Below the pieces are notes generated by a model. It was not told the origin of the DNA and did no database searches. It saw only the letters and a program-made list of their open reading frames with translations. Below, piece after piece: positions 49,801-60,000 of a stretch of DNA of 64,000 nt (position 1 is the stretch's first letter; every line of letters starts with the position of its first letter). The stretch spans positions 2,572,005-2,636,004 of the forward strand of contig JBCFYV010000012.1 in the NCBI GenBank assembly GCA_039000515.1, given 5' to 3'. This DNA comes from Timema cristinae. Lineage: Eukaryota > Arthropoda > Insecta > Phasmatodea > Timematidae. Made by a program: the position numbers and the translations under genes.

Positions 49801-50404
49801 TTGCAAACAAATATTTTTGAATATTATTTAGAACTAGGTACATGAATTCAGGAACTATGATTACATTAATAATCATGAAAATAAATTTTGTCAAAACATT
49901 GTTCTATAAGAAATATTTTCCATTTGAATTAAATCTAAACAGCGAGTTGAAAATGGTTGTCAGACTATTTGAATGAAGCCTGGGATTCTTCAAAGAGCAA
50001 GCAACGTCCAATTCAAAGATGTGAAATTTGTGCGAAAATGGGAGGAAAACATGTAGAAACCTTTTTATTTAGCGATAAAGTAATAAACTTTTGCCATTTA
50101 AAGTCTAAAAACATTTTATTATCCTAATTTTTTCATTACTAAAATACAAAATTGTTATTATTGGAGTTTACTGACATAACACAAGTAGAGGCTCTGGGCT
50201 ATCATACACTGCTAAGTGTAAAAGAAAACATTTTCCATCAATAATATGTTTAAGTGTTGAAATCTTTAAAAATATTAGGGATAATCCCCTGTGCCTTTTA
50301 GTTTCAAACACCTGCAAAGCCTTCACCTGATGTTTGCTATGCTTTATTTAAGAAACCATTTAGGTTACAATTTAAATAACGAAATCTACAGTGTATAATT
50401 ATAT

Positions 50405-50470
50405 TGTTGAACCTGGTTGGGATTTGAGCTCTTAACTTCCTATCAACAGCGACCAGGTCCAATGCAATTT
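50405..50470 (-). repeat. SINE head fragment, highly diverged
   Basis: GGGATTTGAGCTCTTAACTT followed by CCTATCAACAGCGACCA matches the B-box side of the copy at 49705-49745 with several changes. Body and tail are not found next to it. Confidence 0.4.
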
Positions 50471-50564
50471 AACAATTTAGATATTGTTGGAGCATCGCTG
50501 AGGATACAGTTGTATCAATTTCATAAAATATATTATGACACAATATGTTATTGTGTCAGAATTT

Positions 50565-50785
50565 TTTTATTAATATGTTCAGCATGCTGGATATTAACAG
50601 CTTAATCTAACGGAGTAACAATTATGAAGGTAGGTGAGAGGAAGTTATCCTGCATCAGCACATAGAGATGGCAAAACCACTGATAAATCACATCTAAGAC
50701 CCTCCAATTCGAACCTCGACCTCACCAACAATTAGAGTGCAGTGCTATATGAGCATATTAGTCAGCTCAGCCACTGGTGGGGATA
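50565..50785 (-). repeat. Older tRNA-derived SINE, same subfamily as 49550
   Basis: The tail (plus strand) is TATGTTCAGCATGCTGGATA then TTAACAGCTTAA. The complement holds GAGGTTCGAATTGG (B box) and TGGCTGAGCTGACTAATATG (A box). Many substitutions mark it as older than SINE-B at 51774. Confidence 0.7.
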
Positions 50786-51417
50786 ATATTTGTGTCATAA
50801 ACACCAAAACTATAAAACTAGTAACACAATAGGCATTTTTTAACTCATTTTTTCCTCTTGTAGTGTTTCTCCAAGTATTTTATTTTCCTTTTAGCTGATT
50901 GCCTGCAGGGTAACACAGATTTTCCGTTTTTCTTAAAGGGAATATCGCCAAGAATATTTTTCATCGTTAAAAATATAGGTTTTATCTAATCAAGGAAACA
51001 CTGTAGATTGTTTACACAAATTATTTATAAGCTAAACAAAATCAAGCTTGCTATATACATTTTTTTAAACATAGATCAGGCAAATACATCACGGGAAACA
51101 TTTTCAATAACTAAGGTTTGGAGCAGGGGTCATCATTCAAGCTCTTCATTTTTGAGCTTCCACTTGATGCACTTAATAATCAATTTTTAAAAAGCAATAA
51201 GCAAGAATAGGCTATTTAATTCAGATAATATCGACATTTTCACTTATAAATAATTTATTTACTTAAATTGTTAAAATTAATATAAATTTTCACATTAATA
51301 ACGTAATATAGCTTTAAAACTACTTTGAACCGATACTTATCTAATATTGTTGACCATTTTGAATTATACTTGATTGAGGTTGTTTACTTGTATTGCCATG
51401 ACAATGCAATGAAAATA

Positions 51418-51573
51418 TTATTATTATTAGCACCGCGTCTTACTACCCATTCGGGTTATACGCACTTACGCTAATGTGTAATGGTAGGGTGATTGTGAGA
51501 TGAAATGGGAGGACCTACAGTTTAACGTGGAATCCGAACCACGGTGGCGACCTGGCATTCCACACATTCACAA
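51418..51573 (-). repeat. SINE-A, short clean copy with near-perfect target duplication
   Basis: Best copy of the short form: ATTATTATTAGCACCGCGTC, TTACTACCCATTCGGGTTAT, then to CACACATTCACAA. Flanks GCAATGAAAAT (51406-51416) and GCAATAAAAAT (51576-51586) look like an 11-bp target duplication with one change. That supports retroposition of this exact unit. Confidence 0.85.
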
Positions 51574-51762
51574 TAGCAATAAAAATAGCTAAATAGAGTA
51601 CTAAATAATTAAATGATTCTTTTACTATTTTTACCTACTAAATACTTGGACTTGGACGGTACTAGCTAAAGAGACGAAAAACCTCACCACCTGTCAGTGT
51701 TCACAGCGCAGTTCGGCGTGCGGTTCGCTGAGCCTATTCGGTTCACCACGAGGCTTTATATA

Positions 51763-52018
51763 TATATTTATATTTAGCACCGCGTCTTACTACCTGTTCG
51801 GGTTATACGCTTTAAGTACTAATTACGCTAATGGATTAGGAATTGGGAAGGTTGAATTAGAGGAAGTGAACCTGTATTTGCGTGGAGGGAGAGTGGAAAA
51901 CCATTTAGGAAAAACCACCCACAGTTCACCCGACCGAGATTCGAACCTCGATCTCCCCGTCCTCAGCAGTCGAGCTCAACACGACAAGCGCGTTAGCCAA
52001 CTACGCCACCGAGGCGGG
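51763..52018 (-). repeat. SINE-B, full-length clean copy with perfect 9-bp target duplication
   Basis: On the minus strand the element starts CCCGCCTCGGTGGCGTAGTT and GGCTAACGCGCTTG (A box), has GAGGTTCGAATCTCGGTCGG (B box) and a ~150-bp body. It ends in the tail GTAAGACGCGGTGCTAAATA, shared with SINE-A. The flanks CTTTATATA (51754-51762 and 52022-52030) are identical, as expected for target-primed insertion. Pol III transcription from the internal boxes is expected from the family type. Confidence 0.9.
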
Positions 52019-52030
52019 TGTCTTTATATA

Positions 52031-54138
52031 GGATTCCGTCTGAAAACTAACCTTTAGCTTAAGTTCTGTGAATAAATGTTGGTCTCAAAAAGATGGCCTT
52101 GACATGCGCTTTTCTCTTTATATGATGAGAGATCAGAAGACCTCCCCTTAAATACTTAAAGTTGATTTCATTAACATTGTTACAAACAGATAAATATAAA
52201 ATTGAATTAACGTAAATAAACAATATATCACCATTCAGCTGTCCCCACAATATATCATTTTACAACTGAATTGGTGAAGTGTCAAGTGTTGAGAAAAGAG
52301 TTGCAATTCTCATAAATCATCCGCATAGCAAGGGAAGAAAGGGGAAAAGACTTAAAAGAGGGGTAGAAATGAGCATTCAATAGTCAATATATGATTTCTT
52401 CTTGGCTGCATAGTGTTCAGAAATTGGAGGGGGTGGAGAGGAGAGAATGACTAATGAGCATAGTTTAGCTACCATCAAAACAAGAGGAGATCTAATCAAG
52501 TACTAAATCCTGCAAATCGCTGAGAAAAGAATACAGGTAAAAATGTGTAAACCATGATGGCTCAACTGGTACAAAAGTGATACCGATATTCAACAAAAGC
52601 AAAATATCAATTTGTATTTTTTTTTAACCATGAAAATAGCACTCCCTTCAAATTTGGCGCCCAGGGCACATGCCTCTACTGCCTCACCCACCCTAGTTAC
52701 GCCTCTGTGAACAAGGAATATTTCCAAAAATTCAAAACAATGTGCAACCGTGAAAGTGTAGAGAGATGCGGAGCTAAAAAAAACAAAAAAAGATACATAT
52801 TTTACAATATTATTCAAAATTTGAAAAAACGCAAACTGAAATTTTTTGATTTATATAAATATTTTGTATTTATATAAAAAAGTGAATAAGATAAATCACT
52901 ATTTTTATAAATTATTTATTGTAGCGCAAATAATAACACAAAACATAAGCTTATAAGTAAACATTTCATTGGACTAAGAGATTGAAATTGTATATAACTT
53001 TTCTGCATCTTAGTATAAATGTTTCACTCTAGTTAATGTCCTTCATTTAAATGTATAGGTATCCAGAGGATATTAAAATATGTTTTTTCAGCAGGATAAC
53101 CAAATAAAATTGAAAGCTAAATATTCATAATTGATATAAACTACAGATGGGTCAAATACACTATTTTATGAATCCAAATTTCGAATCCTAAATCTCTATT
53201 CCAAATCTGAATCTTGGAAAAAATTATTAACATAGAGGAAATATAAATATAATAAAATAGTAAAAAATTATAATACCTATATGTTAACATTCTTGCTTAT
53301 ACCCATTCATTATAACATTCATACATTCAGTTAAGTGTCAAGTTACTGGTCTGGGGGCTGGTTGTTAATTTCATCATACACTTATAATTGGTTCTGAAAC
53401 ACCAATAAGCTCTAAAACAAATTTCACTTGAAAAAATTTAAAACTATTTCTTTGAAGGATTTGAGGGCCCATCCCTAATATAAACCCTTAACACACAGCA
53501 CTTTTAGTAGGAACTCAAAATAATTTCTATGTGAACTCAGCTGTTACATATTGTGGCATTATAGCATTGCACAAAGCACAACAAATATCAACTGTCAATG
53601 TGAACAATTTTAATAAGGACTAAACAAGAAGCCGGATTAAGATGACGCCAGAAATCCACTCTCCTGAGATTCTGGATTATTGTAAAAGATCACTTGAATG
53701 TCCTGGAACAAGTTCAAATAATCAAACATAAACTTATAACTCAAAATAATGTTTATGGGGAGAGGATTACTAAATACATCCAAAGAATAAAACAAATCAG
53801 ACATTTATTACTCTAGCTTCAGTGGATTACTGTCAAACAGTGGCTCCGAAGTTCTTTTTAATGAGGGGTAGAGGGTACTATGTCAAATATCATTTAATCA
53901 CCATGGATTTACAGAAGAATGAAGAAGTATCTAAACAGAAAAACCTGGACAAAGATCAAACATATTTTTTTATATGAATTAGGCTCTTTTACTCTTAAAC
54001 AATTTTAATGCATTATGTACAGTAATATTGTTTTAAAGAATGCTCTTATTGGTCATTATAAGAACTAAACTGTCAGTTCTGTAGCACTATGCCAAACAAA
54101 GCAGTGTTACATACCTACAAGTTGGAAGCTTTGTGGCA
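52031..54138. other. Clean intergenic DNA downstream of MZT1
   Basis: No gene seen. Near 52656-52709 the complement begins CAGAGGCGTAACTAGGGTGG, a typical terminus of hAT transposons, but no partner end was found, so it is at most a truncated element. A minus-strand AATAAA (complement of 53804-53809) lies ~330 bp after the MZT1 stop and could be its polyadenylation signal. Confidence 0.5.
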
Positions 54139-54363
54139 CTATCTTGGTTTGATCACTGCTAGCTCTCTGTTTATTTCCTTCAAGACAAGGGCCAGCGCTT
54201 CAGGGTTAACCCCGTATTCACACAGTCTGACACAAATGTTGAGTGTTTCGGGGGTGAGGCCAGTGTTCAACAGGTCAGAGATCTCCTGAAGAATGTTAAG
54301 TGTTTGCTTTGCTTCGTCAAGTTTGTTGGAGCCAGACTCAAACTTGGAGATTCCTTCTGGCAT
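54139..54363 (-). CDS. MZT1: Mitotic-spindle organizing protein 1 (MOZART1)
   Basis: Role (family knowledge): a small adaptor that binds the N-termini of gamma-tubulin complex proteins and helps recruit and activate gamma-tubulin ring complexes at microtubule-organising centres. Seen: 74 residues from ATG at 54363 to TAG at 54141-54139, close to the family's usual ~80. The core (about residues 15-62) is intact and diagnostic: LLNTGLTPETLNICVRLCE, then YGVNPEALALVLKEI. No signal peptide or membrane segment. The frame stays open upstream to a TTG, but the ATG fits family length. Directly upstream, minus-strand TTTGTTTAG is a good splice acceptor (exon from about 54370), so a 5' intron is likely, with the whole CDS in one exon. 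Codon and base use are ordinary for the clean flanks. It is the only recognisable host gene in the window. Confidence 0.93.
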   Translation of the reverse strand: MPEGISKFESGSNKLDEAKQTLNILQEISDLLNTGLTPETLNICVRLCEYGVNPEALALVLKEINRELAVIKPR

Positions 54364-54591
54364 TGTGAGGCTAAACAAATATTAATATGGTGATGTTTAC
54401 TTTGGAACATGAACAACACAACTGTTATAAAACTAGTACAACCAACGCCTTAAAAATATATACATGAAATTTGAATTATTAAATGTAAAAAAAAAGTGTA
54501 ATCCTAATAGTTTGTGAAAACAATATGTCCTAGTTTTAGTTGTTGTTATTTAATTATGTATTTTACAAATAAAATACAAATCAAATAATTA

Positions 54592-54640
54592 TTTTTAGCA
54601 CTGGGTCTTATTGCCTGCTCGGGTAATATACCTAAGCTAT
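54592..54640 (-). repeat. SINE tail fragment
   Basis: TTTTTAGCACTGGGTCTTAT then TGCCTGCTCGGGTAATATAC matches the common SINE-A/B tail with several changes. No body is attached. It lies in the presumed 5' intron or upstream region of MZT1. Confidence 0.5.
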
Positions 54641-54699
54641 ATAAACAAGGGAAAAATTAAAATACACTTTTTGCAGTTTTTCTTAAAATAATTATGACA

Positions 54700-54870
54700 T
54701 TTAAAACTGCCGAGCGAAAACCTCCAAACGAATCAACTATTTTCTCGATAGGGGCAAAGTATTGAATGTTCCCCAAGTCATGGCGGACAAGAGGGAGGAG
54801 AGGGAAGGGATGGGCTGCTCAGAACAGCTCTGCGCAAGTCAACAGAACAGGCTCTAGGGTTTTATTAAGA
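54700..54870 (-). promoter_or_regulatory. Possible MZT1 promoter / first-exon region
   Basis: A GC-richer patch ~0.4 kb upstream of the MZT1 coding exon with GTCATGGCGGACAAG (YY1-like ATGGCGG core, near 54778) and CTGCGCAAG (half NRF-1-like) on the plus strand. Such motifs are common at housekeeping promoters. No start site is visible in the sequence, so this is inference from position and composition. Confidence 0.25.
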
Positions 54871-55880
54871 GAGAGAGAGTTAATAATAGAAATGAATTTA
54901 GGGCGAAAATATCCAAGGGCACTTTTCAACATAACATATTTTTAGTGTTTAAAAATGTAATAGGTCAAATGAAATATTTTAATAATTAATTATAAGTAAA
55001 GAAATAACACCTAAATATTAAATCCAATATTAAGACATTTAAAAAAACTAACAGTATAATCACTTTAATGGTTTAGAAACATTTGGGGTCGCTTTGTCAG
55101 TTGATAGCTTTGTAATTTGTTTAAATGCTTAAAAAGTATTAAGAGAAAAGAGAGGGAAGATTGGATAGTATTTTTTGTATAAATTGATTAAGCGGGTGTG
55201 GGAGCGATGGATGTAATTGTTTAGTTCTTATTAATTTTTGTTTTATGTTTCACAGGTTTTATTTTCATACAGCAACGAGATCGTCACATTCTCACTCACA
55301 GCCGCTGCACATAAAATTAAACCATTTGAGCTCATTTTAGAAATAACATAATACTGTAATTGTAGAAACTTTGAAAGAAATGCGATGTTGTGTGATAACA
55401 CATCATTTATCATCAAAGACGGCATCAAATATTTTATCAAAGAAATATGTTATTTCTTTGATCGAAGAAACATATGATAATGTAATACAGTCATAGAAAG
55501 GACATATTTTCCCCCTTGCTGCTCACATCCCCATCCACTGTAAAGTAGCCGAATACTTGTCAGTCCATTCAAGGTCACATTTTCAGGCCATCCCTGAAGA
55601 ACAGTTAACGAGCGTGTTTTGTCACTAGTCAATCGCGCGCGAAGATTTAAAGCTGTAAGACAATTTCTTATTGTTCTTCGTTCAACGGTCCGAGTGTTTA
55701 AATATTGAATTCCGAAATTAATTTTGTGAAGTAGTACATTATATTTCATTAGTATATCATTAGTTTTGATGAAAAACTTTTAGTTAAAAATAAAGTCAGG
55801 CCAATGCTAATTTTAAATATAGACTGTTTTCCTCGAATAAATCACGTGCCTATCATAGACATTTTAATAAAAACATTTAT
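54871..55880. other. Clean intergenic DNA with a perfect hairpin
   Basis: No recognised gene. A 12-bp perfect inverted repeat with a 3-base loop lies at 55436-55462. The minus frames 55243-55440 and 55450-55749 (99 codons) abut it on either side and have no domain I recognise. Confidence 0.45.
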
Positions 55881-55884
55881 GATA

Positions 55885-56996
55885 AATATAAGTGGATGCA
55901 CAGGTGTGAAGTGACTAACAAATTATTTTGTTTCTTTTGTTTGCTTTCAAAGGAAGAATCTTCTACATGGATTAAAGATGGTTTTCCTGGTTTAAAACAT
56001 TTATCAGAAAGAGCTAAGAAGCATAAGCTATCATTAAAATCATTTAAATGCAGCAGTGGACTACAATGTGTTGGGCAAAATAGATATTCGGGAACAATAA
56101 AGTAGTGCGTATGTTCAACAAAAACTAAATCACAACAAAACCATTTACAGCAACAGATGCATTTTACGTCACTTAATAATGTGCATTCAATTCTTTGGGG
56201 CTTTTGAATTAGCTTTACGTGGTTATGATGAGAGGGCTACTTCTGATAAAGTAGTATTTACTTGATTTTGCAGACGAGCTAGACTCTGCTCTTGAATTTC
56301 ATTTGAAATAATCAAATGTATTTAAAAGTACCTCCAAAACCATCCAAAACTAACTTTTGGATTCAATGTTTCAAGTTTATCAAACTGAAGTAAAGATCCA
56401 GATAAATTCAGCAAATTTTATTACAGTCAAAGCTGATGAGATTACTGATTTTTCCAATCAACAACAAATGGTAATTATAATTAGATACGTTATTGATGGG
56501 CAAATTTGTGAACGATTCTGGTCTTTTATCAAACCATCTGGATATACAGCACAAATTTTATCCAAGGTCATATTAGAAGAACTTCAAACTAAATTAAATA
56601 TTCCATCACACAAATTAATTGCACAAAGTTACGATGGTGCAGCCGTTATGAGTGGAAAAAATAATGGTGTTCAATCATTAATAAAACAAATGTGTCCAAA
56701 TGGCTATTTTGTACATTGCTATGCACATAAATTTAACCTTATTATGGAACGAGGAGTGCAATGTAACAAAAAAGTGAAGATCTTTTTCTCTAATTTACAA
56801 GCGTTCACCTAAAAGAACAGCATTTCTTGACGAAAGTATTAACAAAAAGTTACGAGTGATTCCAACTTCTGGAATTTTAAAAGCAGAGTAGTCAATAATT
56901 TATTTGACTACAAAGACTCGTTTAAGGAATGCTTAGAAGATGAAGTAGATTCGAAAACACTGAATGAAGCAAATGGTCTACTGAACCACTTGATAT
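55885..56996 (+). pseudogene. hAT-like transposase pseudogene (TTF finger + DUF4371, ZMYM1-like)
   Basis: Plus-strand fragments come in family order. A TTF-type zinc-finger start, NKLFCFFCLLS then WIKDGFPGLKHLSERAKKHK (55914-56030). FELALRGYDERA (about 56204-56240) and DELDSALEFHLK (about 56270-56310). A long open stretch 56357-56812 (151 codons) holds TVKADEITDFSNQQQMVIII, SYDGAAVMSG and VHCYAHKFNL, the DUF4371/RNase H-like core. In later frames come PKRTAFLDESINKK and NNLFDYKDSFKECLED up to about 56996. At least three frame changes or stops break the reading, and the hAT dimerisation end is absent. The copy is truncated where a 70-bp tandem array starts (57052). It is related to, but not a copy of, the minus-strand hAT pseudogene at 44515-46400. 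Confidence 0.85.
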
Positions 56997-57051
56997 AGTT
57001 CAGAATTGATGTAGTGGCTAAAACAATTTCAAATTCAATTTCAATTTCAAA

Positions 57052-60000
57052 TATAGTGCTACAGTGATATCCTGAGGAGAGGGGAAAATATGAGGGAGTC
57101 ATACCGAGTACAACAGTAGGTATAGTGCTACAGTGATGACCTGAGGAGAGGAGGAGAATATGAGGGAGTCATACCGAGTACAACAGTGATATCCTGAGGA
57201 GAGGAGGAGAATATGAGGGAGCCATAACAGTACTACAGTGATATCCTGAGGAGAGGAGGAGAATATGAGGGAGTCATACCGAGTACAACAGTAGGTATAG
57301 TGCTACAGTGATATCCTGAGGAGAGGAGGAGAATATGAGGGAGTCATACCGATAACGGATGTAGATGCAAGGGAATAAGAGTAACAACGTAGGTATAGTG
57401 CTACAGTGAATCCTGAGGAGAGAGGAGAATATGAGGGAGTCATACGAGTACAACAATATGTGACTGTTCCTGAGGAGAGGAGAGAATATGAGGGAGTCAT
57501 ACCGAGTACAACAGTAGTATAGTGCTACAGTGATATCCTGAGGAGAGGAGGAGAATATGAGGAGTCATACGATACAACAGTAGTATAGTGCTACAGTGAT
57601 ATCCTGAGGAGAGAGGAGAATATGAGGAGTCATACCGATACAACAGTATTAGTGCTAATGAATCCTGAGAGAGGAGGAGAATATGAGGGAGTCATACCGA
57701 GTACAACAGTAGTATAGTGCTACAGTGATCCTGAGGAGAGAGGAGAATATGAGGGTACATACCTAGTACACAGTGATCCTGAGGAGAAGGAGAATATGAG
57801 GAGTCATACGAGTACAACATAGGTATAGTCTACATGATATCCTGAGAGAGAGGAGAAATATAGGAGTCATACCGGTAAACAGTAGTATAGTGCTACAGTG
57901 ATTCCTGAGGAGAGGAGAGAATATGAGGGAGTCATACGATACAACAGTAGTATAGTGCTACAGTGATATCCTGAGAGAGGAGGAGAATAGAGGGAGTCAT
58001 ACGAGTACAACAGTAGGTATAGTGCACAGTGATATCCTGAGGAGAGGAGAGAATATGAGGAGTCATAGAGTACAACAGTAGTATAGTGCTACAGTGATAT
58101 CCTGAGGAGAGGAGGAGAATATGAGGGATCTACGAGTACACAGTAGTATATCAACAGTGATCCTAGAGAGAGGAGAATATGAGGAGTCATACCGAGTACA
58201 ACATATATAGTCACAGTGATTCCTGAGGAGAGGAGGAGAATATGAGGAGTCATACCGAGTACAACAGTAGGTATAGTGCACAGTGATATCCTGAGGAGAG
58301 AGGAGAAATGAGGAGTCATACCGGTACAACAGTGATAGGCTGAACGAGAGAGGAGGAGAATATGAGGAGTCATACCGAGTACAACAGTAGGTATAGTGCT
58401 ACAGTGATATCCTGAGGAGAGGAGGAGAATATGAGGAGTCATACGAGTACAACAGTAGTATAGTGCTACAGTGATATCCTGAGGAGAGGAGGAGAATATG
58501 AGGAGTCATACCGAGTACAACAGTAGAATCCTGAGGAGAGGAGGAGAATATGGAGTCATACCGAGTACACATAGATATGCTACAGTGATATCCTGAGGAG
58601 AGGAGGAGAATATGAGGGAGTCATACCGAGTACAACAGTAGGTATAGTGCTACAGTGATATCCTGAGGAAGGAGGAGAATATGAGGAGTCATACCGAGTA
58701 CAACAGTAGTATAGTGCTACAGTGATATCCTGAGGAGAGGGGAGAATATGAGGGAGTCATACCGAGTACAACAGTAGGTATAGTGCTACAGTGATAGATC
58801 CTGAGTGAAGAGGAGAGAATATGAGGAGTCATACCGAGTACAACAGTAGTATAGTGCTACAGTGATCCTGAGGAGAGGAGGAGAATATGAGGGAGTCATA
58901 CGAGTACAACAGTAGGTATAGTGCTACAGTGATATCCTGAGGAGAGGAGGAGAATATGAGGGAGTCATACCGAGTACAACTAGTAGGAATATAGTCTAGT
59001 ACAAGTGATATCCTGAGGAGAGGAGGAGAATATGAGGGAGTCATAACCGAGTACAACAGTAGTATAGTGCTACAGTGATCCTGAGGAGAGGAGAGAATAT
59101 GAGGGAGTCATACCGAGTACAACAGTAGGTATAGTGCTACAGTGATATCCTGAGAGAGTGAAATAGGAGTCACGTAAACAGTAGATTGCACGTTACTGAG
59201 GAGGAGGAGAATATGAGGGAGTCATACCGAGTACAACAGTAGTATAGTGCTACAGTGATATCCTGAGGAGAGGAGAGAATATGAGGGAGAGAAGGAGTTA
59301 CATAACAGTCTAGAGAGAAATGAGGTCACGATAACAAGTATACATATCCTGGAGAGAAGGAGCACGAAAAATCCTGAGAAGGAGAGATAGAGTACGTACA
59401 ACATAGAGCGGTACCTGAGAGAGATAGGTAATAACATATATGTGTATGTCGAAGAGGAAATGGTCATACGACAACGTATCAGAGAGAGAGAATGAGATTA
59501 CGATAACAGTATATGACATACTGAGAAGAGAAGACACATACACATGTGCAAGATGGAAAATAGGATCATACGAAAGAGTGATCTGAAACGAGAAAATAGA
59601 AGGAGTCTACAGAACATACTAGGAAGAGGAATATGAGGGAGCAGAGAAATATGAGGCAACGTATACCTGAGGAAAAGTAGAATATAGGGCTCATACGAGT
59701 ACAACGAGGAGAGGAGATTGAGGAGAGCGAGTAAACAGAGAGTATACAGTACAACGTATGATGCTGAAGTGAGAATAGTGAGAGGGAGGGAATACAGAGT
59801 ACATACAGTACACAGTAGTATAGTGCTACAGTGATATCCTGAGGAGGGAGGAGAATATGAGGGAGTCATACCGAGTACAACAGTAGTATAGTGCTACAGT
59901 GATATCCTGAGGAGGAGGAGAATATGAGGGAGTCATACGAGTACACAGTAGTATAGTGCTACAGTGATATCCTGAGAGAGAGGGAATATGAGGGAGTATA

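Noticed and set aside
52590..52817. 75-codon minus frame
   Set aside because: It overlaps a hAT-like terminal sequence and has no conserved domain; Phe/Ser-rich by composition.
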